NCBI GenBank assembly: GCA_022393335.1
Contig: JAJEKB010000419.1
Span: 26,459 to 90,458, forward strand
DNA: 64,000 nt
DNA from: Macrotrachela quadricornifera
Taxonomy: Eukaryota; Rotifera; Eurotatoria; Philodinida; Philodinidae
Direction: 5' to 3'
A program made the translations under genes and the position numbers. How positions within the stretch are numbered: position 1 is the stretch's first letter; each line of letters begins with the position of its first letter. This document shows, one piece after another, positions 1-11,050 of the stretch. Below the pieces are notes generated by a model that saw only the letters and a list, made by a program, of their open reading frames with translations, was not told the DNA's origin and made no database searches.

Positions 1-170
1 TATCAAATCTGCCGCCAATTATTTGTATTCGAAGAATGCGCACCCGTCAGAGAAACAAAAGAAAGACATTTTAGAGTTTTTTAATGTTTAGAAAAGGAAA
101 GATTGTTGTGCCAATAGGCACACTGCTACATGATATCACTCTTATGTAGGGATGCAACAAATTCTAGAGA

Positions 171-289
171 AGATTTGGATTTGGGCCAAAGCATTTGGAT
201 TTGGATTTGGGTTTGGATTTGAATTGGAGATTTGGATTCGGATTTGGATTTGAATTCGAAGTTTGGATTTGGATTTGGATTTGTATCCT
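171..289 (+). repeat. TTTGGA hexamer-type array, left outer arm
   Basis: Imperfect tandem runs of ATTTGG/GGATTT interrupted by variants such as GGGTTTGG and GAATTC. It is mirrored as the complement at 3062-3380. The array translates to alternating aromatic/Gly or Asn/Pro strings in all frames, which marks it as simple repeat. Confidence 0.85.
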
Positions 290-1084
290 AGATGTGGAAC
301 TTCTGTTTGAATTTGACTTTTCATTTGTACAAGTTTTACAGATGATTTTGAATTCGCTAATAGGTATACTGAACATTATTTGATTATTTCTTGTGTTGCA
401 GTAAAGTTGCAATAGAATAACCTAATAGATTGGTTGAAGTCTGTAGGCACATAAAACCTCCTCAAAATCGACATTTAATGGATTCAATAACATTATAATA
501 AGTGGTAGATCATCATAAATCACGCTCAAGGCACAAGAAATTTCATAATTCTAAGAAGTATCTGAGTTTGTGTTTGAAAAAGGGCATTTTCACTTTCACC
601 TACATCTTACCAACTATACAACTACGTGTAAATAATTTTAGTCATAATTTTTAAATAAAAGTCAGATTTTTTAACATAGTTTCGTAGCTTTTCTAGTGAC
701 ATTTTCATTCATTGAGGCCTCATCCTACCCCAGAAAATCGATCTCAGCCTACGTAGATGCTGTAAAAATGAAAATTTTAAGGTTTGTTGGTACTGACGTG
801 AGGAGGCTGTGGTTAAATTTTCAGCTCGATACTCTGACGTTTGACAGAGATATGAACCAAACAAGGTTCAAAAAATAGCTCATCTCATCTCCTAAATTTC
901 TCTGTGGACCCTCACTATATATATATCATATGATGGGGAATTAGATTTTGTGACAAATTCGTTTTTTTAAAAAATGAATTAATTTGTGACAAAATCATTT
1001 CTTAAAAAAGCAAATTAATTTATGGTGAAATCATCCAACGGCTATTAGCAAAATAGAGATATTGTGGTTTAGGGTGGTCTAGTG

Positions 1085-1273
1085 CAGTCTTGCTGTCTAC
1101 GCGGTCTTGCGGTCTATGCGGTCTTGCGGTCTACGCGGTCTTGCGGTCTATGCGGTCTTGCGGTTTTGCGGTCTATGCGGTCTTGCGGTCTATGCGGTCT
1201 TGCGGTCTATGCGGTCTATGCGGTTTTGCGGTCTATGCGGTCTTGCGGTCTATGCGGTCTATGCGGTCTATGC
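1085..1273 (+). repeat. GCGGTCTAT / GCGGTCTT minisatellite, left inner arm
   Basis: Units of 8-9 bases sharing GCGGTCT, mixed as GCGGTCTAT, GCGGTCTT and GCGGTTTT. The array runs directly into the N gap. The inverted copy emerges from the other side of the gap, so the gap sits at or near the centre of a palindrome. Confidence 0.9.
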
Positions 1274-2039
1274 NNNNNNNNNNNNNNNNNNNNNNNNNNN
1301 NNNNNNNNNNNNNNNNNNNNNNNNNNNNNNNNNNNNNNNNNNNNNNNNNNNNNNNNNNNNNNNNNNNNNNNNNNNNNNNNNNNNNNNNNNNNNNNNNNNN
1401 NNNNNNNNNNNNNNNNNNNNNNNNNNNNNNNNNNNNNNNNNNNNNNNNNNNNNNNNNNNNNNNNNNNNNNNNNNNNNNNNNNNNNNNNNNNNNNNNNNNN
1501 NNNNNNNNNNNNNNNNNNNNNNNNNNNNNNNNNNNNNNNNNNNNNNNNNNNNNNNNNNNNNNNNNNNNNNNNNNNNNNNNNNNNNNNNNNNNNNNNNNNN
1601 NNNNNNNNNNNNNNNNNNNNNNNNNNNNNNNNNNNNNNNNNNNNNNNNNNNNNNNNNNNNNNNNNNNNNNNNNNNNNNNNNNNNNNNNNNNNNNNNNNNN
1701 NNNNNNNNNNNNNNNNNNNNNNNNNNNNNNNNNNNNNNNNNNNNNNNNNNNNNNNNNNNNNNNNNNNNNNNNNNNNNNNNNNNNNNNNNNNNNNNNNNNN
1801 NNNNNNNNNNNNNNNNNNNNNNNNNNNNNNNNNNNNNNNNNNNNNNNNNNNNNNNNNNNNNNNNNNNNNNNNNNNNNNNNNNNNNNNNNNNNNNNNNNNN
1901 NNNNNNNNNNNNNNNNNNNNNNNNNNNNNNNNNNNNNNNNNNNNNNNNNNNNNNNNNNNNNNNNNNNNNNNNNNNNNNNNNNNNNNNNNNNNNNNNNNNN
2001 NNNNNNNNNNNNNNNNNNNNNNNNNNNNNNNNNNNNNNN
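1274..2039. other. Assembly gap (Ns)
   Basis: 766 undetermined bases. The flanks are the same minisatellite in opposite orientations, which explains why assembly failed here. The stated length may be an estimate. Confidence 1.
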
Positions 2040-2215
2040 CCGCAAGACCACATAGACCGCAAGACCACATAGACCGCAAGACCGCAAACCCGCATAGACC
2101 GCATAGACCGCAAGACCACATAGACTGCAAGACCGCATAGACCGCAAGACCGCATAGACCGCAAGACCGCAAGACCGCATAGACCGCATAGGCCGCAAGA
2201 CCGCATGCTGCATAC
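2040..2215 (-). repeat. ATAGACCGC / AAGACCGC minisatellite, right inner arm
   Basis: Reverse complement of the array at 1085-1273, with the same 8-9 base units. Variants containing AGACCACAT occur near the gap edge. Confidence 0.9.
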
Positions 2216-3061
2216 ATTGCGAAACCAAAATATGGCATTTTTTTTGGATGAATTATAATCACTCTATTCTTGTATACTTTATTTAAGATGCAGGAATATA
2301 CCACTACAATAGTGTAATATGTTAGGGTTATGTGGTTGTACACCTAGACCACTGTGTGGCTTTAGAAACATTTTTTATAGTAGTCACCTACAAATGAAGA
2401 GAATTTTGTCACCAGCTTGTTAGATCGCATATGTTTTTGATTGTCTTGTACATAGACTTTGATTTTATTTTCACTGAAATTTACTGAAAAAATTGAATTT
2501 GCCGCAAAATATAATTCCCCATCAACTCATATATATACGTATATATATAATTTTTTTTGTTAGAAAGCTTTTCTCTAGAGCTAGCCTACAATGTGGCCCC
2601 TTTTTTAAAATTTTTAGTTCTTAAGCGAAGAAAAAGGGTGACAAGTTGAATGACTCAAAAAACCCTTTAAAAATGGTGCTTTTTCATAGAGATGGCTTCT
2701 TATATAGCAATAAAATGTATTATTTTACGAAACGGGCCACAAGATAGGCTAGCTCTGAACACGAGCTTTCAAATAAAAAAAATATATGACTTTATATAGT
2801 ACCGCGATGGAATGTTGTTGGAGGTGCTCCGTCGAACCCACGTTCTAAGAAAAATGAAAAAGATTTTTTGTTTTTTAAAAAAAAACCCTGTTTTACGAGT
2901 AGTACATCGCGAAAATGATTAAAAATCTTACTCGAAACAAGGGGTTAAAAGGAAATTCATACTGTTTCTGAAAGATCCAAAGACGGGCTGTCTCTATGCA
3001 TTTATCTCAATTTCGAAATTTCTGACAAAAACTGGCTTTTTTCAGGGGAGTGAGGCCTTAA

Positions 3062-3380
3062 GCCAAATCCAAACCCAAATCCAAATATCACTGCCGAATC
3101 CAAATCCAAATCCAAATATTAGGTTCCAAATCCAAATCCAAATATCACTGCCGAATCCAAATCCAAATCCAAATATTAGGTTCCAAATCCAAATCCAAAC
3201 ATCACTGCCAAATCCAAATCCAAATCCAAATATTAGGTTCCAAATCCAAATCCAAACTTCACTGCCAAATCCAAATCCAAATCCAAACCAAACCCAAACC
3301 AAATCCAAATCTCAAACCCAAACCAAATCCAAATCTCAAAATCAAATCCAAATCCTTCATAACAAATCCAAAGCTTTGGG
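3062..3380 (-). repeat. TCCAAA array, right outer arm with higher-order periodicity
   Basis: Complement of the left TTTGGA array but longer. Runs of AATCCAAATCCAAAT are punctuated by blocks such as ATATTAGGTTCCAAATCC and ATCACTGCCGAATCC. This gives a higher-order unit of about 60 bases repeated roughly three to four times. Confidence 0.85.
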
Positions 3381-3395
3381 TTTGTTGCATCCCTA

Positions 3396-4165
3396 AATTT
3401 TTAATATCATCAATGAATAAAAATATAAAAAAATCATGAATACCATCTGTTAGTTTTTTATTTGTATAAAATGCTTTCATTACTTTCGGTGTAATTATTT
3501 TTTCATTTGTTGTTTATATATCAAATGTATCTTTATCTGCAATTTCAAGTAAACATCTTTGTTTCCATTCAACATATTATTGTTGTTGTAATTAGTACGA
3601 ACACACAAAGATATAAAATACATAAAATCTAGGGTTAGATAACGAATATAGTGATACTATGATCTAACTGAAGGTAAAGATCATAACATCAACTCGTTTG
3701 GATAATTGTAAAAAATTTTCTAGGAAGGAAAAATATTTTTCCCTAGCTTGGACAACTGTAAAAATTTTCTACAAGGGAAAAATGTTTTTCAAAAAATTTC
3801 CTCAGATGCTAATAAATTTTAAAAATTTTCCCCGAACAGCCGTTCGCGCACGCGGGTAGATTCTGCACCTCTGCACTAACGTGTCCGACGAACAACTACT
3901 ATTTTCTTATTTGAGTACGAATGAGCATTCTGCCGCCATAGTAGAGGCGGTCAGATCACGCGGTAAGATTTAATCGGATGGCAATAATAGGACCCGAATG
4001 TCGAAATAATTCTTCTGGATTATAATAAAACATCGATATCTCGACCAAATCGCAACTTGCCCACATATCCTCTCAGACATTCCCTACCTAATTTGAGAAG
4101 CTCAAAACCTTTTTAGTATTAGTTCCGATGATTATTTGATAGTAAATGTAATTCAACAAATATTA
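3396..4165. other. Gene-free stretch with a short direct repeat
   Basis: No coding frame is supported. Two adjacent copies of a ~50-base unit (GGATAATTGTAAAAAATTTTC... near 3700 and GGACAACTGTAAAAATTTTC... near 3748) are visible. A GC-richer patch follows at 3838-3900. The polypyrimidine-AG just before 4171 is the acceptor of the first recognisable Piezo relic exon. Confidence 0.5.
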
Positions 4166-4170
4166 TTGTA

Positions 4171-7100
4171 GGTCTTCCACCAGTTTTATGTTTAAAACAT
4201 GTCTTTGATCGTCCAATATCTCATTTATTACCTGGTCGAATTTGATCTCAAATAAAAGTTTATTTTTATCTATCGGATTATTTTGAATGGAGACCACTAT
4301 CTGAACATTTATTTTCTGATTTTGCTTTACTTATTATTCTTACTATACAAGAAAAAAATTTTTACATTAGAACAACAAGAAATAAATGTTAATGAAATGG
4401 GTACAAATGAAAATGATAATTTAATATTATATCATCCAAATATTTTACATGATTTTATAACAAATACAACATTATCATGGAGTAATCGTATAATGTCATG
4501 TTTTTATTCTTATATTTATTGGTTATTTATATATAATAGCAACATATAGACAATCATTATTTTATTTACTTATATTATTTAATTGTTTTTTTCTTCTTTG
4601 GCATGGTCAAACATTTTTAAAACGTTCATTTAATCAACAAAAAAATGTATTGGCGTTTATTTATATTATCATTTTATTCAATATTTCTTGCATATTTATT
4701 TATTCAATCATTATCATGTATATTTATTCATTATGCATCAATTCAATATCGTTGTTTATTAATTAATCTTTTTAATATACCTTGTTCAATTAAATTATTT
4801 CGACAACATTATGCAAAAGTTTGTCCGAAAAAAGATTTTTGGACACAAGTTCGAGGTATATTTATTATTTAGTTTTATTTAAAATAATTTTTTTTGTATA
4901 GAAAAACATCATGAAAATCAACATTGAAAAGTTTATTGTGAAGAAAATTTTTATAATAATTCAATAACAAATATTTATACACGACAAGCTTTCTATTGTC
5001 AATCAGAATATAATCGTTTAATATTTGATGCTATTAGATTTTTATTTATTATTTTATTTATTCGTTTACTTAATTCATATAGATTTTTTTATGTTCGTTT
5101 AGAACTTCAAGTACAAACAGAATTATCATAAAATAGGTGCATCATTATTATCACAATTAAATTGGCTTAAATTAATTGAATATAAAAAAAAACTGAATAT
5201 AAATTAGAAAATATTAAAGCAAGAGTTACACAAATTCATCAAAGACGTGTAAGTTTTTAATAGATATGTTTAATTCATCGCAAGTCTTGAAAATTAATAT
5301 AAATAAATAATTAAAACATTCGGTACGATTCGATTTTATTAGAGAGCAGCTCTACAGACTTCAGTGTATAGTAAGCCATTCAAGAACCTAAAATCAAGTC
5401 CGAGACAAAAGCAGCAATCCATTCAAAGGACAAAGTCATCGAACACAAGCTCGGAGGAAAGGTAGAATCTACACATAATGTCGGTAGACTCTACACTGGC
5501 TACTATGCGGCAGCAAAGAAAGTAAAAACTTTCTCTTCTGAATGTGATTAACAAGAAGCATCATACTATGGGATAAAGGACTCAAAAAAATACTGAAAGC
5601 AGAATAGATGGCGCATTATTTTCAGTTTTCTGCCTAAAACGAGTCAAAAGAAAATGCTTTTCGATGTAGTTTCTAATTAAAATATAGCGTGACTATCTGC
5701 ATGGGTGTGCCAAATGTGTTCATTGTAATGAATTAATTAATTCCGATTAATTATAAGTAAATAATAACTTTCATTAGTGTTTTGTTTTTTTGGGTATTTT
5801 CCATCGAAAAACTGTTGTTTTTGTAAAGAACTATCTAGAGGATGAAAACCATTGATGTCGTCAATATTCTACTAATATCAAACCTGTGTTTTTGTATTGA
5901 ATTAGTTAATTACTGCGCTGTGTTAAAATAGAACTGATGAAGTCGGGTTCAGACATAGCGATATGTTGATGGGTGAGGCTTACTTTTAAGTTTTATGTCC
6001 ATGCAATCAACGCTAAGAGGGATATTGTGTTTCATAGATTCACAGTGCATAGATTTCTTTCACATGAGCATAAAATATATTTTATATTCTTTCTAGGCAA
6101 AACAAAAACGTGAAGCTGATATTGATGAACCAATTTATCATTATCCTGTTATACTTTCCGGTGATTATTATATGTTTGATTATCCATTTGATGCACCTAA
6201 AGGTTCAAATATACTTATTTCTAATGTTGTTCATTCAACAGAATCTCAAGATTCAATTAATCTTTTTGGATATATTTGATTGGAAATCTCGTGATAAATT
6301 ATCAATAAAACAATTATCAATTAATGATAATACAAATGAATGAAATAATTTTCAATGAGATAATGAATTTATTGATAATCAAAAATTTCAAAATTCTTGA
6401 AATGCAATACAAATAGAAAAAGATAAAAATAAAGAAATACCAAATGGTATTGCTCTATCATCATTTATGACATTTTTTCAATTTAAACAAAATTCTGACA
6501 AAAATTCGACGTGCACTAATAATTAACTTTTCAATTTAATTATTTTTCAATATATTTTCTATTAAAAGGACTATGAATTCTCGTTTAATTAATTATTTGA
6601 GTCATCAAGTTCGTACTCTTTTAATTCTTAGTCAAGTTATTTTCGATGCTAAATTATATCTTAAATATCCATCTGATGAATTTGATCAATTAATTACTAA
6701 CGTAATTCCAGAAAATATAAATGATTATATTATAAAAGCTTATCAACGATCGTCACCAAATCGTTAATTAAATACAACAACAAATCTTTCAACAACTAAT
6801 TTAGATGTCGAAATATTCACAATACCATCTTCAGATGAAATTATTCATCGTACATCAAAGACTTATATTGAACCAGTATCTCCTTCTTTTTCTGACCGTA
6901 TTAATTCTTGATTATGGACATGGCTTCGATCAAGTATAGAAACAACACCAGCTCCAAATAAAGAACATTCATCAATATCAATTACACCCCATACAAATCA
7001 TTCTCATTCAAATAATAAAGATAAAATTCAAACTTCTACTGATGATAATCATATATCAACATCTAAAAATGAAATACCAGAACAATTATTAATAATTATT

Positions 7101-8860
7101 AATAAACATTTAGAAAAATTAAAAATGATTCGTCTTAATATTGGACCAAGTACCATATTACTAATATTTATTATATCAAAATTTGATTATCTTATTTATT
7201 TAACACTTATTCTCAATTTTTAGCATCAGGAGCTGCTTTAATTTGTCTTCGTCTTTTAATTTCAATTTATTTCTAGGCAATACTTACATTTCCTTATCCA
7301 TCAAGAAGATTTTGGTATGTAGTTACACTTCCATCAATGATTATTCTTCTTCTTCTATAATATAATATAACATTTATATCTTCTCTATCAAATAATCTTT
7401 ATGTTCGTCATTCAATAATTGGTCATTTAAATTTAATTACAAATATAATGTTATTAGGTATACTTTCATTTCATCGAATTATACTACATCAATTAGGTTT
7501 ATGGAATGATTTTCATCCACAAACAGAAGATTTATTAATATATCAAACAAATTTTATTCCATCAAATACAAAAGTTTTTCGAAATCAAATTATTCGAAGA
7601 ATTTATTCAATGTTAAGAAATGAAATTGAACATGAAAAAAAAATTGAAATAAAAAATTTTAATACATTAAATCAAGATGATATTAATACAGAAGAAACTG
7701 TTCATGCACCTTCAATAATATCAATTGAAAACGTATCAAAAATTAAATCAGAAACGTCTATATCTGAAAAACAAATAAAAAATTGTTCCTATAAAAATGT
7801 TTCATTTACAATTGGTCATTATTTTGAAAAATTCAAACGTTTAATTCCAGCGATGAAAAATTCTTATAGTTTTGCCATTGGTAAATTGTATATCTATTGA
7901 ATCATGGTTACCAGAAGCCTTTCTAGGAAGAGTATTGCTTTTGATATGATATTTGACATAGAAAAAATAAGGATTCTTGTACCTTTCTTCTAGAACTATG
8001 ACCGTTTGTTTTATTGAATTTCTTACCTATGGCATGGCATTCAGAAAAAAAGTCGAGTGACAAAATTTTGCTCACAGATAGATATTTTAGCCTACTAAAT
8101 ATAGTCGTTTCCACAGTGCACCTTCACCCTCACCTCACCCCACCCTCACACTGTAAAAACTACTAGATTTAGTAGGTTATAATATGGACAAACTTTGTCG
8201 ATAAAGTGAACTTGCCCCCTCAGGACAATAATACATATCTCAAATATTTCTACAAACTGTTTTCTTATGAATGAAAATTAATAAACATAAAAGTTCAGGT
8301 CATATTAATTGGTAAAAATCTTTAAGAAAACGACATATAAAAAGTATTTTACTAATATCTTTCTTTTGTTTATTCTAATTTAAATAGATTGTCCAATTGT
8401 ACCAAAAATTGATTATTATTCATCAATGTTTTTATGCGATTTTATTGTTATATTTTTAATAATTGCTGGACATCAATGATTTTCACGTTCTGATTCTGTT
8501 CAAGATAATATTATTTATTGTTATATTCAAGGTTCATAATCTCTTAATGTAACACCAATACTTATGTTATTAATACAATTTTTACTTATTATTGTTAATC
8601 ATATAATTTATTTTAAAAAAAAATGTTAATGTTAAATTTATTTTTCTATGTTTTCAATTTATTGTTCTTCATATATGGTTAGTTATTATCTATCCAATAT
8701 GGTTTCAACGTGAAATGTCAAAAACTTGAGCAGCTGTTTCAATTTATATATTTAAATCTTTTTATTTTATGCTTTCAGCATTACAAATACGTAATGGATA
8801 CAAAAAAAAAAATTTCTTCTATTTCATAAAAAAAAAAAAATGGTTTACCACCGATTGTTT
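4171..8860 (+). pseudogene. Decayed Piezo mechanosensitive channel gene
   Basis: Translated pieces follow the order of animal Piezo channels. A SGDYYMF block at ~6161 matches the conserved SGDYYLF. PYPSRRFWYVV at ~7297 matches PRPSKRFW. LGILSFHRIILHQLGLWND at ~7451 matches the Piezo LFFHRS...GLWD segment. DYYSSMFLCDF at ~8413 matches the MFLCD segment, followed by ILMLLIQFLLIIVNHIIYF. LSALQIRNGY at ~8771 matches LSAYQIRCGY. The reading frame is broken by shifts (near 4355 in a poly-A run, near 5130, between 6230 and 6290, and at a poly-A near 8620) and by many stops. Several stops fall on conserved Trp positions (7274, 8477, 8727). Introns with GT/AG ends seem to survive (about 5254-6096 and 7880-8390). 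The N-terminal blades and the C-terminal cap and pore are absent. The alternatives are an assembly with many indels or a transcript-edited gene, but the missing C-terminus favours a dead copy. Confidence 0.8.
5260..6090. other. Long intron of the Piezo relic, possibly carrying an insertion
   Basis: The span from the GTAAG donor (~5254) to the CTAG acceptor (~6096) is far longer than the ~50-60 base introns elsewhere in the window. Its 5340-5600 part is noticeably GC-richer than the AT-rich flanks. No protein family is recognisable, so an inserted element is inferred only from length and composition. Confidence 0.35.
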
Positions 8861-8887
8861 TTCTTTTAATTCATTATCTGGTTACTT

Positions 8888-9260
8888 TTATTTTGACGAA
8901 GACGCAGTTGGCCCACAAATCATCGATGTTAAATCATCAGAATCTGGAGCAGCCCGCAATGTACTGTTTACTGTTGAATGACTTGCTAGTGGATCAACTG
9001 TTGTTGGATTATTTGTTGTTGAATTAGCTGCTGTTAAACTATTTGATGTCAAATTAATAGCTGCTGCACCAGCAATCAATGTTGAGTCTGAAGGTGCTAA
9101 AGCAGTTGTTACTTTAAATGTACGCCCTAAAATAAAAGTTATTTTTTAACAGATTAAATAAAGATTTTATTTACGACCTACCTCCTATATAACCTAATAA
9201 TAAATCAATTATTTTAATACTCATTACATATTGTTCAATAAATTTTCTGTATTTCAACAT
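8888..9260 (-). CDS. Small two-exon hypothetical protein, low-complexity Thr/Ser/Ala C-terminus
   Basis: Exon 1 (9260-9182) begins with ATG and encodes MLKYRKFIEQYVMSIKIIDL followed by LLGYIGG. Exon 2 (9126-8888) encodes a Ser/Thr/Ala/Asn-rich stretch (RTFKVTTALAPSDST... to CGPTASSSK). The 55-base intron has a GT donor at 9181 and a pyrimidine-rich acceptor ending TTTTAG at 9127, and the phases match. The joined frame is exactly 106 codons with the stop. The open frame continues a little upstream of the ATG to an in-frame TAA, so a missing 5' exon is possible. I do not recognise the product. It overlaps the end of the Piezo relic on the opposite strand. Confidence 0.4.
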
Positions 9261-9299
9261 GACATCATTACTGGCACCTGAATTTTCGGCTTCAACGTA

Positions 9300-10030
9300 A
9301 AATCCGTGTTAGGTCTTTTCGTATATGTGCATACAATATATGAAAAAAGACAACCTAATCCTACCTGAAGATGGTCAGGATAGATAATAATGAGATGAAG
9401 TAGAGAAATAATGAGGAAAAAGAGGTGAGGATGAGGAATTGGTAGTTTATTTATAAAAATAAATAACCACAAAAATAATGAAAAACCAACAGATGGGGAA
9501 GAGATTCAAAATAGCTAGAGGGGAAAAATAGACGAGTGACTAGGAGATATGTGTAAGATGAACTGGCTGTGTATGTATATACTGGGGACAACAAAAAAGT
9601 GGGGAAAAATATGAAAAAGAAAAGGAAGAGCAGAACGAAAAGGACCTGGAATGTCAGAAATTGCAAAGACACCAGGAAGGGGGTAGGTATGAAGAAGCTC
9701 GACCACGATCAGTGGACAAGTAGGTTGGCGGTAACTTAGTATCATCTGTTACCGCTAACACCTTCACCCATGGAGAGGAAAAGAAAGAAAGAAAAACAAG
9801 GAGAAAAAAAAACTAAGAAAAATAACGAGAGAATGTGTCAATAGAAAAAATGTCTTTTGGAAGTTTGCCGTTGGCAGCTTCGAGGGAGGTGGTGTTATTG
9901 AATTGGATGCGGAGGATGTTGTTGTGCATGGGGGGAACTTTGGCGAATTTAATTTGTTGTTGTTGTAGGAAGGTTTTAGCGTATTTAAGATTCCATGGCG
10001 GAGTGATGGTAGCATGTTAACCAATGTTAG
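9300..10030. other. Purine-skewed region with a GC-richer reverse-strand coding relic
   Basis: From ~9360 to ~9830 the + strand is strongly A/G-biased without a periodic repeat. At 10015-9815 the reverse strand holds a 66-codon open frame (ATITPPWNLKYAKTFLQQQQ ... FNNTTSLEAANGKLPKDIFS) with more balanced, GC-richer codons than local genes. This would fit a fragment of a retroelement or a recently arrived gene. I cannot name a family. Confidence 0.3.
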
Positions 10031-10084
10031 GAGTAGCGATTAAACAAAATAATAAAGAGTATCTTGATAATTTGTCATTCTTTT

Positions 10085-10700
10085 TTTTAGTTCTTCAATC
10101 TATTGAATAGACCATACAACAGGTCAATACAATACGTACTGAACATTTCACGTTACTGCAAGCTACTACTGCCTCTGACAACACATTAATAACACCAGCA
10201 GGATGAGATACAAATAAATTTTTTCTAGTTTTTAATAATGTCTATTGTGTATTGTATATTTTATTTCAGTTCCAAAAGTTACATGGTATTTTGAAAACAA
10301 CTTGAGTCATTCAACAGACTTGTTCGGTCGAAATGATTGTGGCAAGTGTCTAAATTTGTTGCAGACGTCATGACAACCGGCTATTGTTTATACTAGACGC
10401 ACATTATTTTCAGTCAATGTATGCGAGTAGGAATTGGTGGAATTTGCGTTTTAAACTTGATGCTCCGTAATGATAATCATCTAGGTTCTTGAATTTTACT
10501 TATCAATGTTTGATCTCATATTGCTTATGTTTATGATATGACAGCACAAACGATTTCGACCCATTTCAATGGTACTTTAGATCTAACAAACACTAATCAC
10601 GAATCATATGTCGGAGCGTCGACTTTTATGGAAATTGGGAATATCAATAATATTGGTAATATTTATTTCGATGGTTGTATCCATTTTATCTTAAGGTTAG
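10085..10700 (+). pseudogene. Relic of a LamG/concanavalin-like domain gene
   Basis: The clearest part is at 10514-10695: SHIAYVYDMTAQTISTHFNG, then TLDLTNTNHESYVGAS and FMEIGNINNIGNIYFDGCI. This is the shape of a LamG-like jellyroll domain (W-T-H-hAhVYD...hYhNG...hxIG...hF.G.ID). The residue before SHIAYVYD, where the family has Trp, is a TGA stop (10511-10513). Upstream pieces near 10090-10210 (SIE, stop, TIQQVNTIRTEHFTLLQATT) look like a Thr-rich linker, with another TGA at 10204. Frames are broken and no start remains. Confidence 0.5.
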
Positions 10701-11050
10701 TGGAATAGCTGCAACTATTGTACTAGGTTAAACTATCAATGGCATTGTAAACTTTTTTAAATTCATATATGCTAAAAGATGTATATTGATCTTAAAAATT
10801 TACTAAAAATGTTACTAATTCTGTTGAATCTATATATTTTAAAAAGAAATTTTGTTTGCCTGAAAAATGCTTCATTCATAACAAAAACTGCATCAATGTT
10901 GATATAATACTACTTAATGAATTTTAATAAAACCTCTTCTGTCTATTTTAAAAGCTAATTTTATCATTACATACAAGAAAAACTTAGTTTCTAAATCTTA
11001 TCTCTGCATTATATTTTATATCAAATTATTCAGCAATAAATTCAAATATG

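Larger units (their letters stand above)
147..3395. repeat. Large inverted-repeat (foldback-like) structure with internal satellite arms and an assembly gap
   Basis: The ends match in inverted orientation: TAGGGATGCAACAAA starts at 147 and its reverse complement ends at 3395. Outer arms hold TTTGGA-type hexamer arrays (171-289 on +, 3062-3380 as TCCAAA). Inner arms hold GCGGTCTAT/GCGGTCTT arrays (1085-1273, and the reverse complement at 2040-2215). Between them other blocks pair in inverted order, for example ATGATGGGGAATTA near 930 with its complement near 2518, and GTGGTCTAG near 1075 with CTAGACCAC at 2344. The arms pair in blocks rather than continuously. I saw no target-site duplication and no transposase. 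A foldback element or a non-autonomous transposon with expanded internal satellites would fit. All open frames here are satellite translations, not genes. Confidence 0.65.

Noticed and set aside
195..412. Small open frames over the TTTGGA array and its mirror at 3042-3480
   Set aside because: Low-complexity repeat translation in all frames.
1082..2343. Long open frames across the N gap on both strands
   Set aside because: They are translations of the GCGGTCT minisatellite plus undetermined bases. No real protein sequence is present.
2820..2850. GGGTTCGAC on the reverse strand as a tRNA T-loop
   Set aside because: No matching acceptor, D or anticodon arms could be found around it. It lies in the palindromic repeat.
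147..3395. Target-site duplication for the large palindrome
   Set aside because: Flanking bases (CTCTTATG on the left, AATTTTTA on the right) do not match at 2-10 bases.
4171..8860. Variant genetic code with TGA as Trp
   Set aside because: Intact neighbouring genes use TGG for Trp and end at TGA, TAA or TAG as usual, and the relic also has frameshifts and TAA stops.
9254..9745. Reverse-strand hydrophobic frames
   Set aside because: They follow from the pyrimidine-rich strand of a purine-skewed block. The frames are full of Phe, Leu and Ser with no recognisable motif.
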